64,000 nt of DNA from Aeromicrobium sp. Root344 (GTDB lineage: Bacteria; Actinomycetota; Actinomycetes; Propionibacteriales; Nocardioidaceae), in contig NZ_LMDH01000001.1 of NCBI RefSeq assembly GCF_001425755.1, forward strand, positions 1,620,060-1,684,059, in the 5' to 3' direction. A program made the translations under genes and the position numbers. The notes below the pieces were generated by a model. That model did not search any database, was not told the DNA's origin, and saw only the letters and a list, made by a program, of their open reading frames with translations. Positions 1 to 7,924 of this stretch are shown here, one piece after another; positions within the stretch are counted from its first letter, which is position 1; each line of letters opens with the position of its first letter.

Positions 1-50
1 CGGTCCAAGAGGTCCAGGCGCCCAACCAGCCCCCCACCGTCATCTACTGA
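1..50 (+). CDS. C-terminal end of an unidentified upstream protein
   Basis: A reading frame enters from the left edge and ends with TGA at 48-50, giving a 15-residue proline- and glutamine-containing tail that ends in VIY. It lies 19 bases ahead of the LysM/BTAD gene on the same strand, so the two are probably co-transcribed. Nothing in 15 residues identifies the family. Confidence 0.5.
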   Translation, partial: VQEVQAPNQPPTVIY

Positions 51-69
51 GTCACAACAGGAGAGAACG

Positions 70-2874
70 ATGACATCCACCATCGAACGATCTCCGCACA
101 ACCGGCTGCCCGCGGTCACCGAGGAGCCCAGCCGGTTCCGGCAGGTCGCGACCGGAATCCTCGCGCTGCTCGGCACGCTCGCCATCGTGTTCGGCGTGCC
201 CGTCGCGCTGCTCGCGGCGTTCGGCACGCCGTGGCCCGACCAGAAGCCGAGCGTCGAGTGGCTCAGCACGCCGACCACAGGCGAGACGGTCCTGGGGGTG
301 CTCGCGGTCGTCGTCTGGCTCGCCTGGGCGCACTTCGTCGTGTGCCTGGTGGTCGAGGCGGTCGCGGAGCGTCGCAAGAGTGGCCTGGCCCCGCGCATCC
401 CCGGGGGCGGCATCGGCACCCAGGGCCTGGCTCGCCGGCTCGTCAGCTCGATCGTCCTGCTCGCCGCCGCCACCTCCGTCGGCATGTCGTCGGCCTCCGC
501 CGTCGAGGCGTCGGCACCCACCAACGTCTCGCAGAGCCACCTCGTCGGCGCCGTGTTGGAGTCGCCTGCCGTCCCTCAAGCCGATCGAGCTGAGCTGCCC
601 GACGGCACGCTGCCGGCGGTCAAGACGCTCGACGACGCCACGCCGGTCGACATCGCCGAGGGCGTCACGACCTACTACGACGTCAAGCCGCCGGACGGCC
701 GTCACTACGACACGCTGTGGGACATCGCCGACCGTTACCTCGGCGACGGTTTCCGCTACAAGGAGATCTGGGACCTCAACAAGGGCGTCACCCAGCCCGA
801 CGGCCGGGTGCTCCAGAAGGCCGACCTGATCTATCCCGGCTGGGTCATGAAGCTGCCCAACGACGCCAAGGGGCCGGGCCTCAAGGTGATCGACCACGCG
901 GCCGACGCCAAGGTCGACGAGCAGGCTGCAGACGTCGAGCAGGCAGCGCCGACCGACGAGGTCGACACCGCTGCGGCCGCTGCTGACCAGGCCGACGTCG
1001 CCACGGCAGACGACACGGGTGGTGGCATCCACCTCGGCTCGTGGTCGCCGTTGTTCGGCGTGGCGGGCGGTCTCGTCGTCGCGGGTGCCTCGCTCGCGCT
1101 GCGGCGTCGCCGCAACTCGGCACCAGCGGCCGCCTGGTGGTCGGCGCGTACGCCCACCGACCCTGACCCGCACAACCCCGATCCAGCCTCCCCGCCCCCG
1201 GGCGCCAGGCTCCGCGACGAGGCCGACCTCGAGACCTCGAGCTGGCTCGACCGCGCGCTGCGCTCGCTCGGTGGAGCTCCGGGCATGCCGGCGCCGTTGC
1301 GCGCGTCGGTCAGCGGTGGCGGCATGGCGATCGCCTTCGACCTGGTCCCCGACGTCCCGCCGCCGGCCGGCTGGTCGGCGCGCGCCAAGGTGTGGACCCT
1401 CGACCGCGATGTCGCGCCGGCGGTGTCGGGCCTGTCCGCACTGCCGGGCATGGCGAGCATCGGCCGTCGTGACGACGGCAGCATCCTCATGCTCGACCCG
1501 GAGTCGATCAGCGGCGTGCTGTCGCTCGACGGCGACAGTGAGACCGCTCGAGGCGTGGCGCTCAGCATGGCGATCGACACCGCGACCCACGCGTGGGCCG
1601 ATGACCGCCTGGTCACCCTCGTCGGTTTCGCCGGTGACGTCTCAGCCATAGGTGAAGGCGCGATCCGCCGCACCGATGACCTCGAGCGCGTGCTCGAGAG
1701 CCTCGAGAACGTCGCGCGGTTCCAACGGGCCGCCTGTCGTGAGGCCGAGGCCCGCACGATCCGCGAGGCCCGCGCGAACGCGCCAGGGTCGGACTGGACC
1801 TATCACCTGGTGGTCTGCTCGGGAGTCCCCAACGCCGAGGAGCTCGCGCACCTCGAGGCCCTGGCGTCCGACCCGCAGGTCGCACTCGGTGTCGTCGTCG
1901 TGGGCGGCGTCCGCGATGCCGCCGTGCGCCTGACCGCCCGTCCCGATGGCCGCATCTCGTCGCCGTTGCACAGCGTCGACGTCGCCGCGCAGGTCATCAC
2001 GCCCGCAGCCGCCGAGGCGCTCGCTGCCCTCTACGAACCGGTCCATGCCGCCCGCCGAGTCAGCATCGACCAGCTGGTGGAGACTCTCGAGTCCGAGCAG
2101 CAGGTCAGCGCAGCCCATGAGGCCGTCGCGAGCATCCGGGTCCTCGGACCCGTGCAGGTCGAGGCGTCCGGAGAGGTCGACCCCGAGCGGGTCGAGTTCC
2201 TCACCGAGCTCGCCTGCTTCCTCGCGTTGCACCCGACCGGCGTCCATGCCAACCGGATCAGTGCGGCACTGTGGCCGCGCGGTGTCGACCCCCAGGTGCG
2301 AGACGGTGCTCTCCGGCAGGTGGCCGACTGGCTCGGCACCACCGCCGCCGGCACGCCCGCGCTGGAGCAGGAGTCAGGCGTCTGGCGCCTGGCCCCCGGT
2401 GCCGTCGACCTCGACTGGGACGCATTCCGCGAGGCGCTCAACCGCGCCGCCGAGGACGGCACCCGTCGCGAGACACACATGCGTACGGCCCTCGCTCTGG
2501 TCGCCGGCCTGCCGTTCAGCGGCGTGCCGGCCGGTCGCTACGGCTGGCTCGAGTCCATGCCCGTCGAGGGCGACATCGCGATGGCGGTCAGCCTGACGGT
2601 GCAGGCCTGCGCCGAGGCGGCCGCCGCCCGCGACGACGAGCCCGCGGCCCGTGCCGTGCTCGCCCAGGGGCTCACGCTCCTGCCCGCGAGCGAGGAGCTG
2701 TGGCGTTCCAGGCTGCGGCTCGCGGCTCACTTCGGCGAGCGCGAGGACTTGAGGGGCGTCGTCGACGAGATGTATGCCGCGATCGCCGAGCACGGGTCAG
2801 TTGTCGGCTCGTCGGCTGAGACCGACGTCCTGGTCGACGAGCTGGTGCCGGGCTACCGCACCCACGTCGCCTGA
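70..2874 (+). CDS. LysM-BTAD membrane protein
   Basis: The protein has 934 residues. Two membrane segments lie near residues 28-52 and 75-98. A hydrophobic stretch follows at about 130-147, then a LysM-like module at about 200-265 (DTLWDIADRYLGD, then IYPGWVMKLP). A low-complexity Ala/Asp linker and a further membrane segment at about 322-345 come next. The C-terminal part from about 689 (IRVLGPVQVE, ALWPRG, LRQVADWLG) resembles the winged-helix plus TPR-like bacterial transcriptional activator (BTAD) domain. The start is supported by AGGAGAG about 8 bases upstream. The architecture suggests an envelope-spanning protein with a cytoplasmic BTAD domain; such proteins are known in actinobacteria but their function is unclear. 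DNA binding by the BTAD part is inferred, not shown. Confidence 0.85.
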   Translation: MTSTIERSPHNRLPAVTEEPSRFRQVATGILALLGTLAIVFGVPVALLAAFGTPWPDQKPSVEWLSTPTTGETVLGVLAVVVWLAWAHFVVCLVVEAVAERRKSGLAPRIPGGGIGTQGLARRLVSSIVLLAAATSVGMSSASAVEASAPTNVSQSHLVGAVLESPAVPQADRAELPDGTLPAVKTLDDATPVDIAEGVTTYYDVKPPDGRHYDTLWDIADRYLGDGFRYKEIWDLNKGVTQPDGRVLQKADLIYPGWVMKLPNDAKGPGLKVIDHAADAKVDEQAADVEQAAPTDEVDTAAAAADQADVATADDTGGGIHLGSWSPLFGVAGGLVVAGASLALRRRRNSAPAAAWWSARTPTDPDPHNPDPASPPPGARLRDEADLETSSWLDRALRSLGGAPGMPAPLRASVSGGGMAIAFDLVPDVPPPAGWSARAKVWTLDRDVAPAVSGLSALPGMASIGRRDDGSILMLDPESISGVLSLDGDSETARGVALSMAIDTATHAWADDRLVTLVGFAGDVSAIGEGAIRRTDDLERVLESLENVARFQRAACREAEARTIREARANAPGSDWTYHLVVCSGVPNAEELAHLEALASDPQVALGVVVVGGVRDAAVRLTARPDGRISSPLHSVDVAAQVITPAAAEALAALYEPVHAARRVSIDQLVETLESEQQVSAAHEAVASIRVLGPVQVEASGEVDPERVEFLTELACFLALHPTGVHANRISAALWPRGVDPQVRDGALRQVADWLGTTAAGTPALEQESGVWRLAPGAVDLDWDAFREALNRAAEDGTRRETHMRTALALVAGLPFSGVPAGRYGWLESMPVEGDIAMAVSLTVQACAEAAAARDDEPAARAVLAQGLTLLPASEELWRSRLRLAAHFGEREDLRGVVDEMYAAIAEHGSVVGSSAETDVLVDELVPGYRTHVA

Positions 2875-2890
2875 CGGTCCACCACGACGA

Positions 2891-2923
2891 CGAAGCCCCC
2901 GCGAGATCCTCGCGGGGGCTTCG
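2891..2923 (+). terminator. Strong hairpin terminator after the LysM-BTAD gene
   Basis: A perfect 15-bp inverted repeat (2891-2905 and 2909-2923) with a 3-base loop starts 17 bases after the stop codon. The stem is GC-rich. There is no long T tract, but TTCG with GTGTT follows. It separates the gene from a convergent small ORF and may act in both directions. Confidence 0.8.
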
Positions 2924-2938
2924 TGTTGGCGGCTGGTG

Positions 2939-3070
2939 TCAGCGCAGGTTGAACGCGTGGGGGTGGACGCGGGTGGGCACGCGACCCTGGCCGTCGGTGA
3001 GGACGGTCCGGATGGTGCGGCCGACCCCGATCACGGTGATGGCGGCAATGGAGATTCCGAGGGCGATCAT
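2939..3070 (-). CDS. Small 43-aa hypothetical peptide
   Basis: This is a short reading frame: MIALGISIAAITVIGVG, then a basic, polar C-terminal half ending in HAFNLR. The N-terminal 17 residues form one hydrophobic helix, so it may be a small membrane peptide. A near-consensus ribosome binding site (GAAGGAGG) sits 4-11 bases before the ATG, which is the main evidence that it is real. It is divergent from the LysR gene and convergent with the LysM-BTAD gene, from which it is separated by the hairpin terminator. A divergent position next to a LysR regulator often marks a regulated target; that link is inference. No family recognised. Confidence 0.6.
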   Translation of the reverse strand: MIALGISIAAITVIGVGRTIRTVLTDGQGRVPTRVHPHAFNLR

Positions 3071-3147
3071 GGTGGCCTCCTTCAAGGCTGTGGGGGAGTT
3101 CGTACCCAAGTATGTAACTGCAGATCGTCAAGCACAAGCGAATAGAT

Positions 3148-3174
3148 CTACACCTAACGTGTAGCATTGCTACA
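3148..3174 (+). promoter_or_regulatory. Nested palindromes and leaderless promoter of the LysR gene
   Basis: Two overlapping dyads are visible. CTACAC-N5-GTGTAG spans 3148-3164, and a 15-base palindrome TGTAGCA-T-TGCTACA spans 3160-3174. The second fits the LysR-type T-N11-A box. The hexamer TAGCAT at 3162-3167 lies 6 bases before the ATG and matches a -10 box for a leaderless transcript, so a regulator bound here would cover the promoter. Autoregulation, and control of the divergent small peptide gene, is inferred. Confidence 0.65.
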
Positions 3175-4091
3175 TGGACGTCTATCGCCTCACTCTCCTG
3201 CGGGAACTGGCCGAACGAGGCACCGTGGGGGCCGTCGCCGACGCGATGAAGGTCACACCCTCGGCGGTGTCGCAGCAGCTCAAGGTGCTCGAGAAGGAGG
3301 CCGGCTACACGCTGGTCGAGCCGGCCGGCCGAGGTGTGGCGCTGACGGTGGCGGGTCGCGCGCTGGCCCAGACTGCGACCGAGATCGCGGTTGCGATCGA
3401 GCGCGCCGAAGGTCGGTGGCGCGAGTTCATGCAGCAGCCGGCCGGGCAGGTGACCCTCGTGACGTTCCCGACCGGTGGCGAGATGTTGCTGTCGGGCGTG
3501 CTGAGCCGGCTGGCGGACGTCCCGGAGGTCGAGCTGCTCTGCTCCGACGAGGACGGCATCACGACGGACTTCGCCGACCTCACCCCGGACCACGACATCG
3601 TCCTCGCGGACTCGCCCACGACGGCGGCGACCTGGCTCGAACGCGGCCTCCAGGTCGTACCGCTGATGAGCGAGCCGCTCGACGTGGCGCTGCCCGAGGG
3701 GCATCCGTTGGCCCGCAAGGCGAGCCTGTCGCCCAAGGACGTCGTGGCCGAGACGTGGATCGGCGTGCCGCACGACTATCCGTTCGACCGGGTGCTCAGC
3801 CAGGTCGTGGCGGCGACCGGAGAACCCGTGCGCGTGGCCCAGCGCATCTCTGACAACGGCATCGTCGAGTCGCTGGTCGCGGGCGGGCACGGCATCGCGA
3901 TCCTGCCGCGGTTCACGACGCGCGAGCACGGCAACGGCCTCGTCACGCGGCCCCTGGTCGGCATCCGTGCCAAGCGCGAGATCTCCGCGCTGCTGCGGCC
4001 GGACCGGTTCGAGCGGCCTTCCGTGCGCCTCGTGGTGCAGGCCCTGCGTGACGAGGCGCGCGCCGTCGCAGACGCGCACGCGGCGGTCTGA
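3174..4091 (+). CDS. LysR-family transcriptional regulator
   Basis: The 305 residues begin with a classic LysR winged helix-turn-helix at about 1-60 (LRELAERGTVGAVADAMKVT, then SAVSQQLKVLEKEAG). A periplasmic-binding-protein-like effector domain follows from about 90 to 295. No Shine-Dalgarno sequence precedes the ATG, while TAGCAT lies exactly 6 bases upstream, so the mRNA is probably leaderless. The palindrome that overlaps the promoter and the start codon suggests self-repression. The neighbours do not reveal the effector. Confidence 0.92.
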   Translation: MDVYRLTLLRELAERGTVGAVADAMKVTPSAVSQQLKVLEKEAGYTLVEPAGRGVALTVAGRALAQTATEIAVAIERAEGRWREFMQQPAGQVTLVTFPTGGEMLLSGVLSRLADVPEVELLCSDEDGITTDFADLTPDHDIVLADSPTTAATWLERGLQVVPLMSEPLDVALPEGHPLARKASLSPKDVVAETWIGVPHDYPFDRVLSQVVAATGEPVRVAQRISDNGIVESLVAGGHGIAILPRFTTREHGNGLVTRPLVGIRAKREISALLRPDRFERPSVRLVVQALRDEARAVADAHAAV

Positions 4092-4182
4092 GCCCCGCCT
4101 GGTGTGCGGACCCATTGTCGCGAGGGTGGCGGCGCCCTACCCTCAAGAGGGTCGGGGGGTTCCGACGACACCAGGAGCACTC

Positions 4183-4362
4183 ATGGCAGGCACGTTCGAG
4201 CTCAAGACGGCGAAGTCAGGCCAGTTCCACTTCAACCTCAAGGCCGGCAACGGGCAGGTCATCGCGACCAGCGAGATGTACGAGAGCAAAGCGTCGGCCC
4301 TCAACGGCATCGAGTCGGTCAAGGCCAACGCCGCGGGTGCCGCGATCGACGACCAGACCTGA
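4183..4362 (+). CDS. DUF1508 (YegP-like) protein
   Basis: This 59-residue protein consists of one DUF1508 unit. It has the family pattern FELKTAKSGQFHFNLKAGNG followed by IATSEMYESKASALNGIESV and a short tail. YegP of enteric bacteria has two such units; single-unit forms are common in actinobacteria. The biochemical role is unknown. GGAG lies 8 bases before the ATG. The gene ends 28 bases before the MOSC gene, so the two may share a transcript. Confidence 0.9.
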   Translation: MAGTFELKTAKSGQFHFNLKAGNGQVIATSEMYESKASALNGIESVKANAAGAAIDDQT

Positions 4363-4390
4363 TCCCGGTGATCCCCTTCTGGAGGTTGCC

Positions 4391-5362
4391 ATGAGCCGGG
4401 TGTCCGTGGGCACCGTCGCCGAGCTGTGGCGCTATCCGGTGAAGTCGATGGGCGGCGAAAAGGTTCAGACGTCCGTCCTGGACGAGCGCGCCCTCCACGC
4501 TGACCGTATGTGGGCGGTCCGTGATCTGGAGCTCAACGCGGTGACGACGGCGCGGCGCCTACCTGTGCTGCTGGGGTGCACGGCGCGATACGTCGACGAG
4601 CCGCGACCCGGCATCGGGCCCGGTGACGTCGCCGACGTCGTGGTGACGTTCCCGGACGGCATGGAGATCGCGAGCTCCGAGCGTGAGGCGCTGGACGCGA
4701 GGCTGAGTGACCTCGTCGGCAAGCCGGTCGCGCTCGTCCCTCTGCCACCTCTGCACGACAAGTCGGCCTACCGCGGGGTGCTGACGTCCAAGAAGGACAT
4801 ACGTCAGCAGTTCGGGGTGGCATCCGACGAGCCGTTGCCGGACTTCTCGATGTTCCCGTTGCGGAAGCTGGCCGAGCTGGCGATCTACGCGACACCAGTA
4901 GGGATCTTCGCCGACGCGTACGCGCTGCACATCGTGACGACGTCGAGCCTGCGCACCATGGCCCTGCACGGAGGCGACTTCGACGTACGCCGGTTCCGGC
5001 CCAACATCGTCATCGACAGTCCGCTGGAGGGCCTCGCCGAGCAGGAGTGGATCGGCGGCACGCTTCAAGCTGGCGAGGTCAGTGCCCACGTCGAGATACC
5101 GACGATCCGGTGCACGATCCCCCTGCGCGAACAGGCCGGCGTCGTTGCTGACGCGGACGTCATGCGCTCGGTGTCGCGTCATGGCGAGCGATGCCTCGGG
5201 GTGTACGCCGACATCGCCGTCGGGGGTGCTCTGTCCGTCGGCGACGTGGTCCAGCTCGATCCTCCCCGCGCGCAGAACGCGGCGGCCGCCTCGCTGGCGC
5301 GCCTGGCTGGGCGGGTCAAGCACAACGCGGTCAAGACCGGCAACCGGATCCTGCCCCGCTGA
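4391..5362 (+). CDS. MOSC domain-containing protein
   Basis: A protein of 323 residues. The N-terminal MOSC beta-barrel domain shows the typical LWRYPVKSMGGE motif at about residues 10-21. The C-terminal MOSC domain includes TPVGIFADAYALHIVTTSSL, the FRPNIVID segment and the final GERCLGVYADI. MOSC proteins bind or transfer sulfur and molybdenum cofactor, as in molybdenum cofactor sulfurase and amidoxime reductases; the substrate here is not evident. GGAGGT stands 4 bases before the ATG, which supports the start. Confidence 0.9.
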   Translation: MSRVSVGTVAELWRYPVKSMGGEKVQTSVLDERALHADRMWAVRDLELNAVTTARRLPVLLGCTARYVDEPRPGIGPGDVADVVVTFPDGMEIASSEREALDARLSDLVGKPVALVPLPPLHDKSAYRGVLTSKKDIRQQFGVASDEPLPDFSMFPLRKLAELAIYATPVGIFADAYALHIVTTSSLRTMALHGGDFDVRRFRPNIVIDSPLEGLAEQEWIGGTLQAGEVSAHVEIPTIRCTIPLREQAGVVADADVMRSVSRHGERCLGVYADIAVGGALSVGDVVQLDPPRAQNAAAASLARLAGRVKHNAVKTGNRILPR

Positions 5363-5446
5363 CCTTGGGCAACTCTTAGGTCGCCTTCGCTGCGTGAGGG
5401 GTTGACGGATGATCGTGACGAGTGAGACCGTCGTCACACCCCCCAA

Positions 5447-5494
5447 TGTTTACGCAAACAAGGAAGGCTCTTCTCGATGATGTTTACGCAACCA
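5447..5494 (+). promoter_or_regulatory. Two LacI-type operators at the GH5 gene
   Basis: TGTTTACGCAAACA occupies 5447-5460, and TGTTTACGCAACCA, one base different, occupies 5481-5494 inside the first codons of the gene. Both are near-palindromes around a central CG, the pattern of LacI/GalR-family operators that repress sugar genes. They are 34 bases apart, about three helical turns, which would allow co-operative binding. No LacI-family gene is in the window, so the regulator must be encoded elsewhere. Confidence 0.65.
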
Positions 5495-6961
5495 TCACTC
5501 CAATCGCAGCGTGCTCACCGATGGAGAAGCGTCCGTCACCGCATCGCCTCGGGGGCGATCGCGGCGACCGTCGTGGCATCCGGTGCCCTCGCGGCGAGCA
5601 CGGTCGCGTCGCCGGCCGACGCGTCCCCGGCAGCGCATGGCCGCGGGACCACGAGCGAGTTCCGGGGCGTCAACTGGGCGGACCCCCGTGACAACTACGC
5701 GTCCGACGAGGTCGTCCCCTCGGGTCTCAGCACCTCTGACAGCTATGCCACGACGTACCGCAAGGCGTCGGTGATCGTCTCGCAGTTCCGGCACAAGCTG
5801 AAGGCCAACACGATCCGGTTGCCCATCAACCCTTCGAGCGTCGGGACGGCGTGGTGGAAGTCGTACCAAGGGGCGATCGACGCGTCGACCGCGAGTGGCT
5901 TCAAGGTGATCCTGAGCTACTGGGAGGCCAATGACGCCAAGGACGGGCGGGTCGACGACACGGCGGCGTTCAACGCGATGTGGGACACCGTGGTGCGGAA
6001 GTACCGGAACAACCCGCACGTGTACTTCGAGCCGATGAACGAGCCGTTCGGCTACTCGCTCGACGAGTGGGTCTCGCTGACCTCGTCGTGGCTGGCTCGG
6101 CACAGCGACGTCCCGCGCAAGCGTGTCGTCATCTCCGGCACCGGCTACAACGACAACGTCACGGGCGTGGGCGCGGCACCGGAGCTCAAGGGCACCCTGC
6201 TGTCGCTGCACTTCTACGGCTTCTGGGCCTCCGACACGACCGAGGCCGCCTGGCTCGCGAACCTCAAGCCGCGCATCGGCTCGTACGGCTGGCGCACGAT
6301 CATCGACGAGGCCGGCTCACCCATGACGACCGGGCTCAACTACGGCAACCACGAGGGCAACGTCTACACGTCATACCTCGGCGCGCTCACACAGACTGCG
6401 CGGGAGCAGGGCATGGGGCTGGTCTACTGGCCCGGTCTGCGCGACGGCGACGCGTACTCGATGACGACGCGGGTCGGCGACCGGCTCGAGGTCAACAGCG
6501 AGAGCGGTCTGGCGCAGGTGCAGTGGGGCTGGGGCCTGCTGAAGACCGAGCCCACCAACAACCTGCCGCCCGCCCCTCCAGGTGAGGTGCTCCGCGGAGT
6601 CGAGAGCAACCGGTGCGCCGACGTGCCCGGCTTCTCGACGACGAACGGCACCGCCCTCGACCTGTGGGACTGCAACGCCGGCGGCAACCAGCTGTGGAAC
6701 TGGACCGCCGAGAAGCAGCTCACGGTGTACGCCAACAAGTGCCTGGCGATCGGCGGCGAAGGGGCGACCGCCGGTAGTCCGGTCGTGATCGCGGACTGCA
6801 CCGGCGCGCCCGACCAGCAGTGGGAGCTCAATGCCGACCTGTCGGTCAGCAGCGTCAGTCACCCCGGGCTGTGCCTCGAGGCCGCCGGCACCGGGAACGG
6901 GTCGGCGGTCACCGTCGAGTCCTGCAGCGGCGGGTCCAACCAGCAGTGGGCTCGCACGTAG
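5477..6961 (+). CDS. Secreted GH5 glycoside hydrolase with ricin-type lectin domain
   Basis: The protein has 494 residues. The N-terminus is a long Sec signal peptide (arginines near 15-22, hydrophobic core AATVVASGALAA, cleavage near residues 43-50). The (beta/alpha)8 catalytic domain of GH5/cellulase type carries the acid/base glutamate in FEPMNEPFG (near residue 190) and the nucleophile in TIIDEAGSP (near residue 278). A ricin B-type carbohydrate-binding domain occupies about 372-494, with three QxW repeats (QLWNW, QQWEL, QQWAR). The gene likely degrades an extracellular beta-glucan or mannan; which one cannot be told. The LacI-type operators over its 5' end suggest sugar-controlled expression. 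Confidence 0.9.
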   Translation: MMFTQPSLQSQRAHRWRSVRHRIASGAIAATVVASGALAASTVASPADASPAAHGRGTTSEFRGVNWADPRDNYASDEVVPSGLSTSDSYATTYRKASVIVSQFRHKLKANTIRLPINPSSVGTAWWKSYQGAIDASTASGFKVILSYWEANDAKDGRVDDTAAFNAMWDTVVRKYRNNPHVYFEPMNEPFGYSLDEWVSLTSSWLARHSDVPRKRVVISGTGYNDNVTGVGAAPELKGTLLSLHFYGFWASDTTEAAWLANLKPRIGSYGWRTIIDEAGSPMTTGLNYGNHEGNVYTSYLGALTQTAREQGMGLVYWPGLRDGDAYSMTTRVGDRLEVNSESGLAQVQWGWGLLKTEPTNNLPPAPPGEVLRGVESNRCADVPGFSTTNGTALDLWDCNAGGNQLWNWTAEKQLTVYANKCLAIGGEGATAGSPVVIADCTGAPDQQWELNADLSVSSVSHPGLCLEAAGTGNGSAVTVESCSGGSNQQWART

Positions 6962-6972
6962 CACCAGATCGT

Positions 6973-7006
6973 GGCCGCCCCCGAGTTCCTCCACTCGGGG
7001 GCGGCC
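6973..7006 (+). terminator. Hairpin terminator after the GH5 gene
   Basis: A perfect 14-bp GC-rich inverted repeat (6973-6986, 6993-7006) with a 6-base loop begins 12 bases after the GH5 stop. Because it is a terminator, a possible GTG start at 6971 for the next gene can be dismissed. Confidence 0.8.
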
Positions 7007-7060
7007 GCACGTCCGGGCGAGCCTCCGGCGCCGCGTGAGCACGTCGGGAGATCATCGGGG

Positions 7061-7603
7061 ATGCCCGACGACTTCCTCATGCGGATCGACAGCCCCGAGT
7101 TCACGGCGATGTCGGAGCGGGTCCTCGAAGTCACGGCCCTCACGTCGCGGCTCAACCGCCTGCCGTTCGAGGACGAGGCGGGCAAGGCGGCACTGTTCGA
7201 ACAGATTCTGGGTCGGCCGCTGGCGCCAAGGGTGACGATCCATCCGCCGTTCTACACCGATCACGGCCTCAACCTGGACATCGCCGAGCGGGTGTTCATC
7301 AACCAGGGCTGCACGTTCCTGGACTACGCGGGCATCCGGCTCGCCACGCGCGTGATGATCGCCCCGAAGGTCACGTTCATCACCGGCGGTCACCCCGTCG
7401 ACCCCGCGGATCGCCGGGTGTGGCTGACCGGCGAGCCGATCGCCGTGGAGGAGAACGTGTGGATCGGGGCCGGCGCCACGATCCTGCCCGGGGTCACGAT
7501 CGGCCGTGACTCGGTGATCGCTGCCGGTGCGGTCGTCGCCGATGACGTACCGGCACAGTCGCTCGTGACTGGCGCGAAGGCGACCGTGCAACGTACGTGG
7601 TGA
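7061..7603 (+). CDS. Sugar O-acetyltransferase (maltose/galactoside type)
   Basis: This 180-residue left-handed beta-helix acyltransferase has a short N-terminal helical domain followed by hexapeptide repeats (VFINQGCTFLDYAGIRLA, VWIGAGATILPGVTIG, VIAAGAVV). The active-site histidine is in ITGGHPVDP. Relatives such as LacA/Maa/NodL transfer acetyl from acetyl-CoA to sugars; the substrate is not predictable. The ATG at 7061 follows GGGAG at 10 bases and lies clear of the upstream terminator. A longer GTG start at 6971 would place the terminator inside the gene and is rejected. Confidence 0.9.
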   Translation: MPDDFLMRIDSPEFTAMSERVLEVTALTSRLNRLPFEDEAGKAALFEQILGRPLAPRVTIHPPFYTDHGLNLDIAERVFINQGCTFLDYAGIRLATRVMIAPKVTFITGGHPVDPADRRVWLTGEPIAVEENVWIGAGATILPGVTIGRDSVIAAGAVVADDVPAQSLVTGAKATVQRTW

Positions 7604-7609
7604 GCGTCG

Positions 7610-7924
7610 TCAAGCCTCGACGTCGACGTCGACGTCGACGTCGACGACGGCCACGTGGCGCAGGCACGGCTGAAGCAGCTCCACGGCAGCAACGTGTTCT
7701 GGAGCGGTGAGGTAGTGATCGCGATCGGCGGCCGAGCCGAACACCGCGACGAGTGCGTGCGTGTAGCCCTGCGCGAGGCCCTCTGGGCTGACGTTCGGGC
7801 CGACGGTCATCGAGATCACGCCGGGCAGCGACCGTAGTGCGCGCAGCGCGTCGACCGCTGCGTCAACCGCGTCGGGCTGTTCGGGATCGAGCTCGAAGAG
7901 AACCGTGTGGACGACCTGGGTCAT
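7610..7924 (-). CDS. Dabb (stress-responsive A/B barrel) domain protein
   Basis: A 104-residue protein with a Dabb ferredoxin-like fold: VVHTVLFELDPE at the N-terminus, then LRSLPGVISMTVGPNVSPEG and TAPEHVAAVELLQPCLRH. These small dimeric proteins occur in stress responses and as polyketide or aromatic-degradation enzymes; the role here is unknown. The ATG overlaps the stop of the beta-propeller gene in an ATGA pair, so the two are translationally coupled. The C-terminus is an unusual run VDVDVDVDVEA made by a hexanucleotide repeat. Confidence 0.88.
   Translation of the reverse strand: MTQVVHTVLFELDPEQPDAVDAAVDALRALRSLPGVISMTVGPNVSPEGLAQGYTHALVAVFGSAADRDHYLTAPEHVAAVELLQPCLRHVAVVDVDVDVDVEA
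7617..7646 (-). repeat. Five tandem TCGACG hexamers in the Dabb gene
   Basis: The unit TCGACG repeats five times without error, and because it is six bases long it encodes alternating Val-Asp. It lies at the 3' end of the gene, beyond the conserved fold, where copy-number changes would be tolerated and would not shift the frame. Confidence 0.9.

Noticed and set aside
52-1590. Long minus-strand open frame of 512 codons opposite the LysM-BTAD gene
   Set aside because: It is Arg/Gly/Val-rich, has no ribosome site and shows no domain; it is a G/C-rich antisense shadow.
6971-7060. N-terminal extension of the acetyltransferase from GTG 6971
   Set aside because: The stretch is the GH5 terminator hairpin and the family N-terminus begins at 7061.
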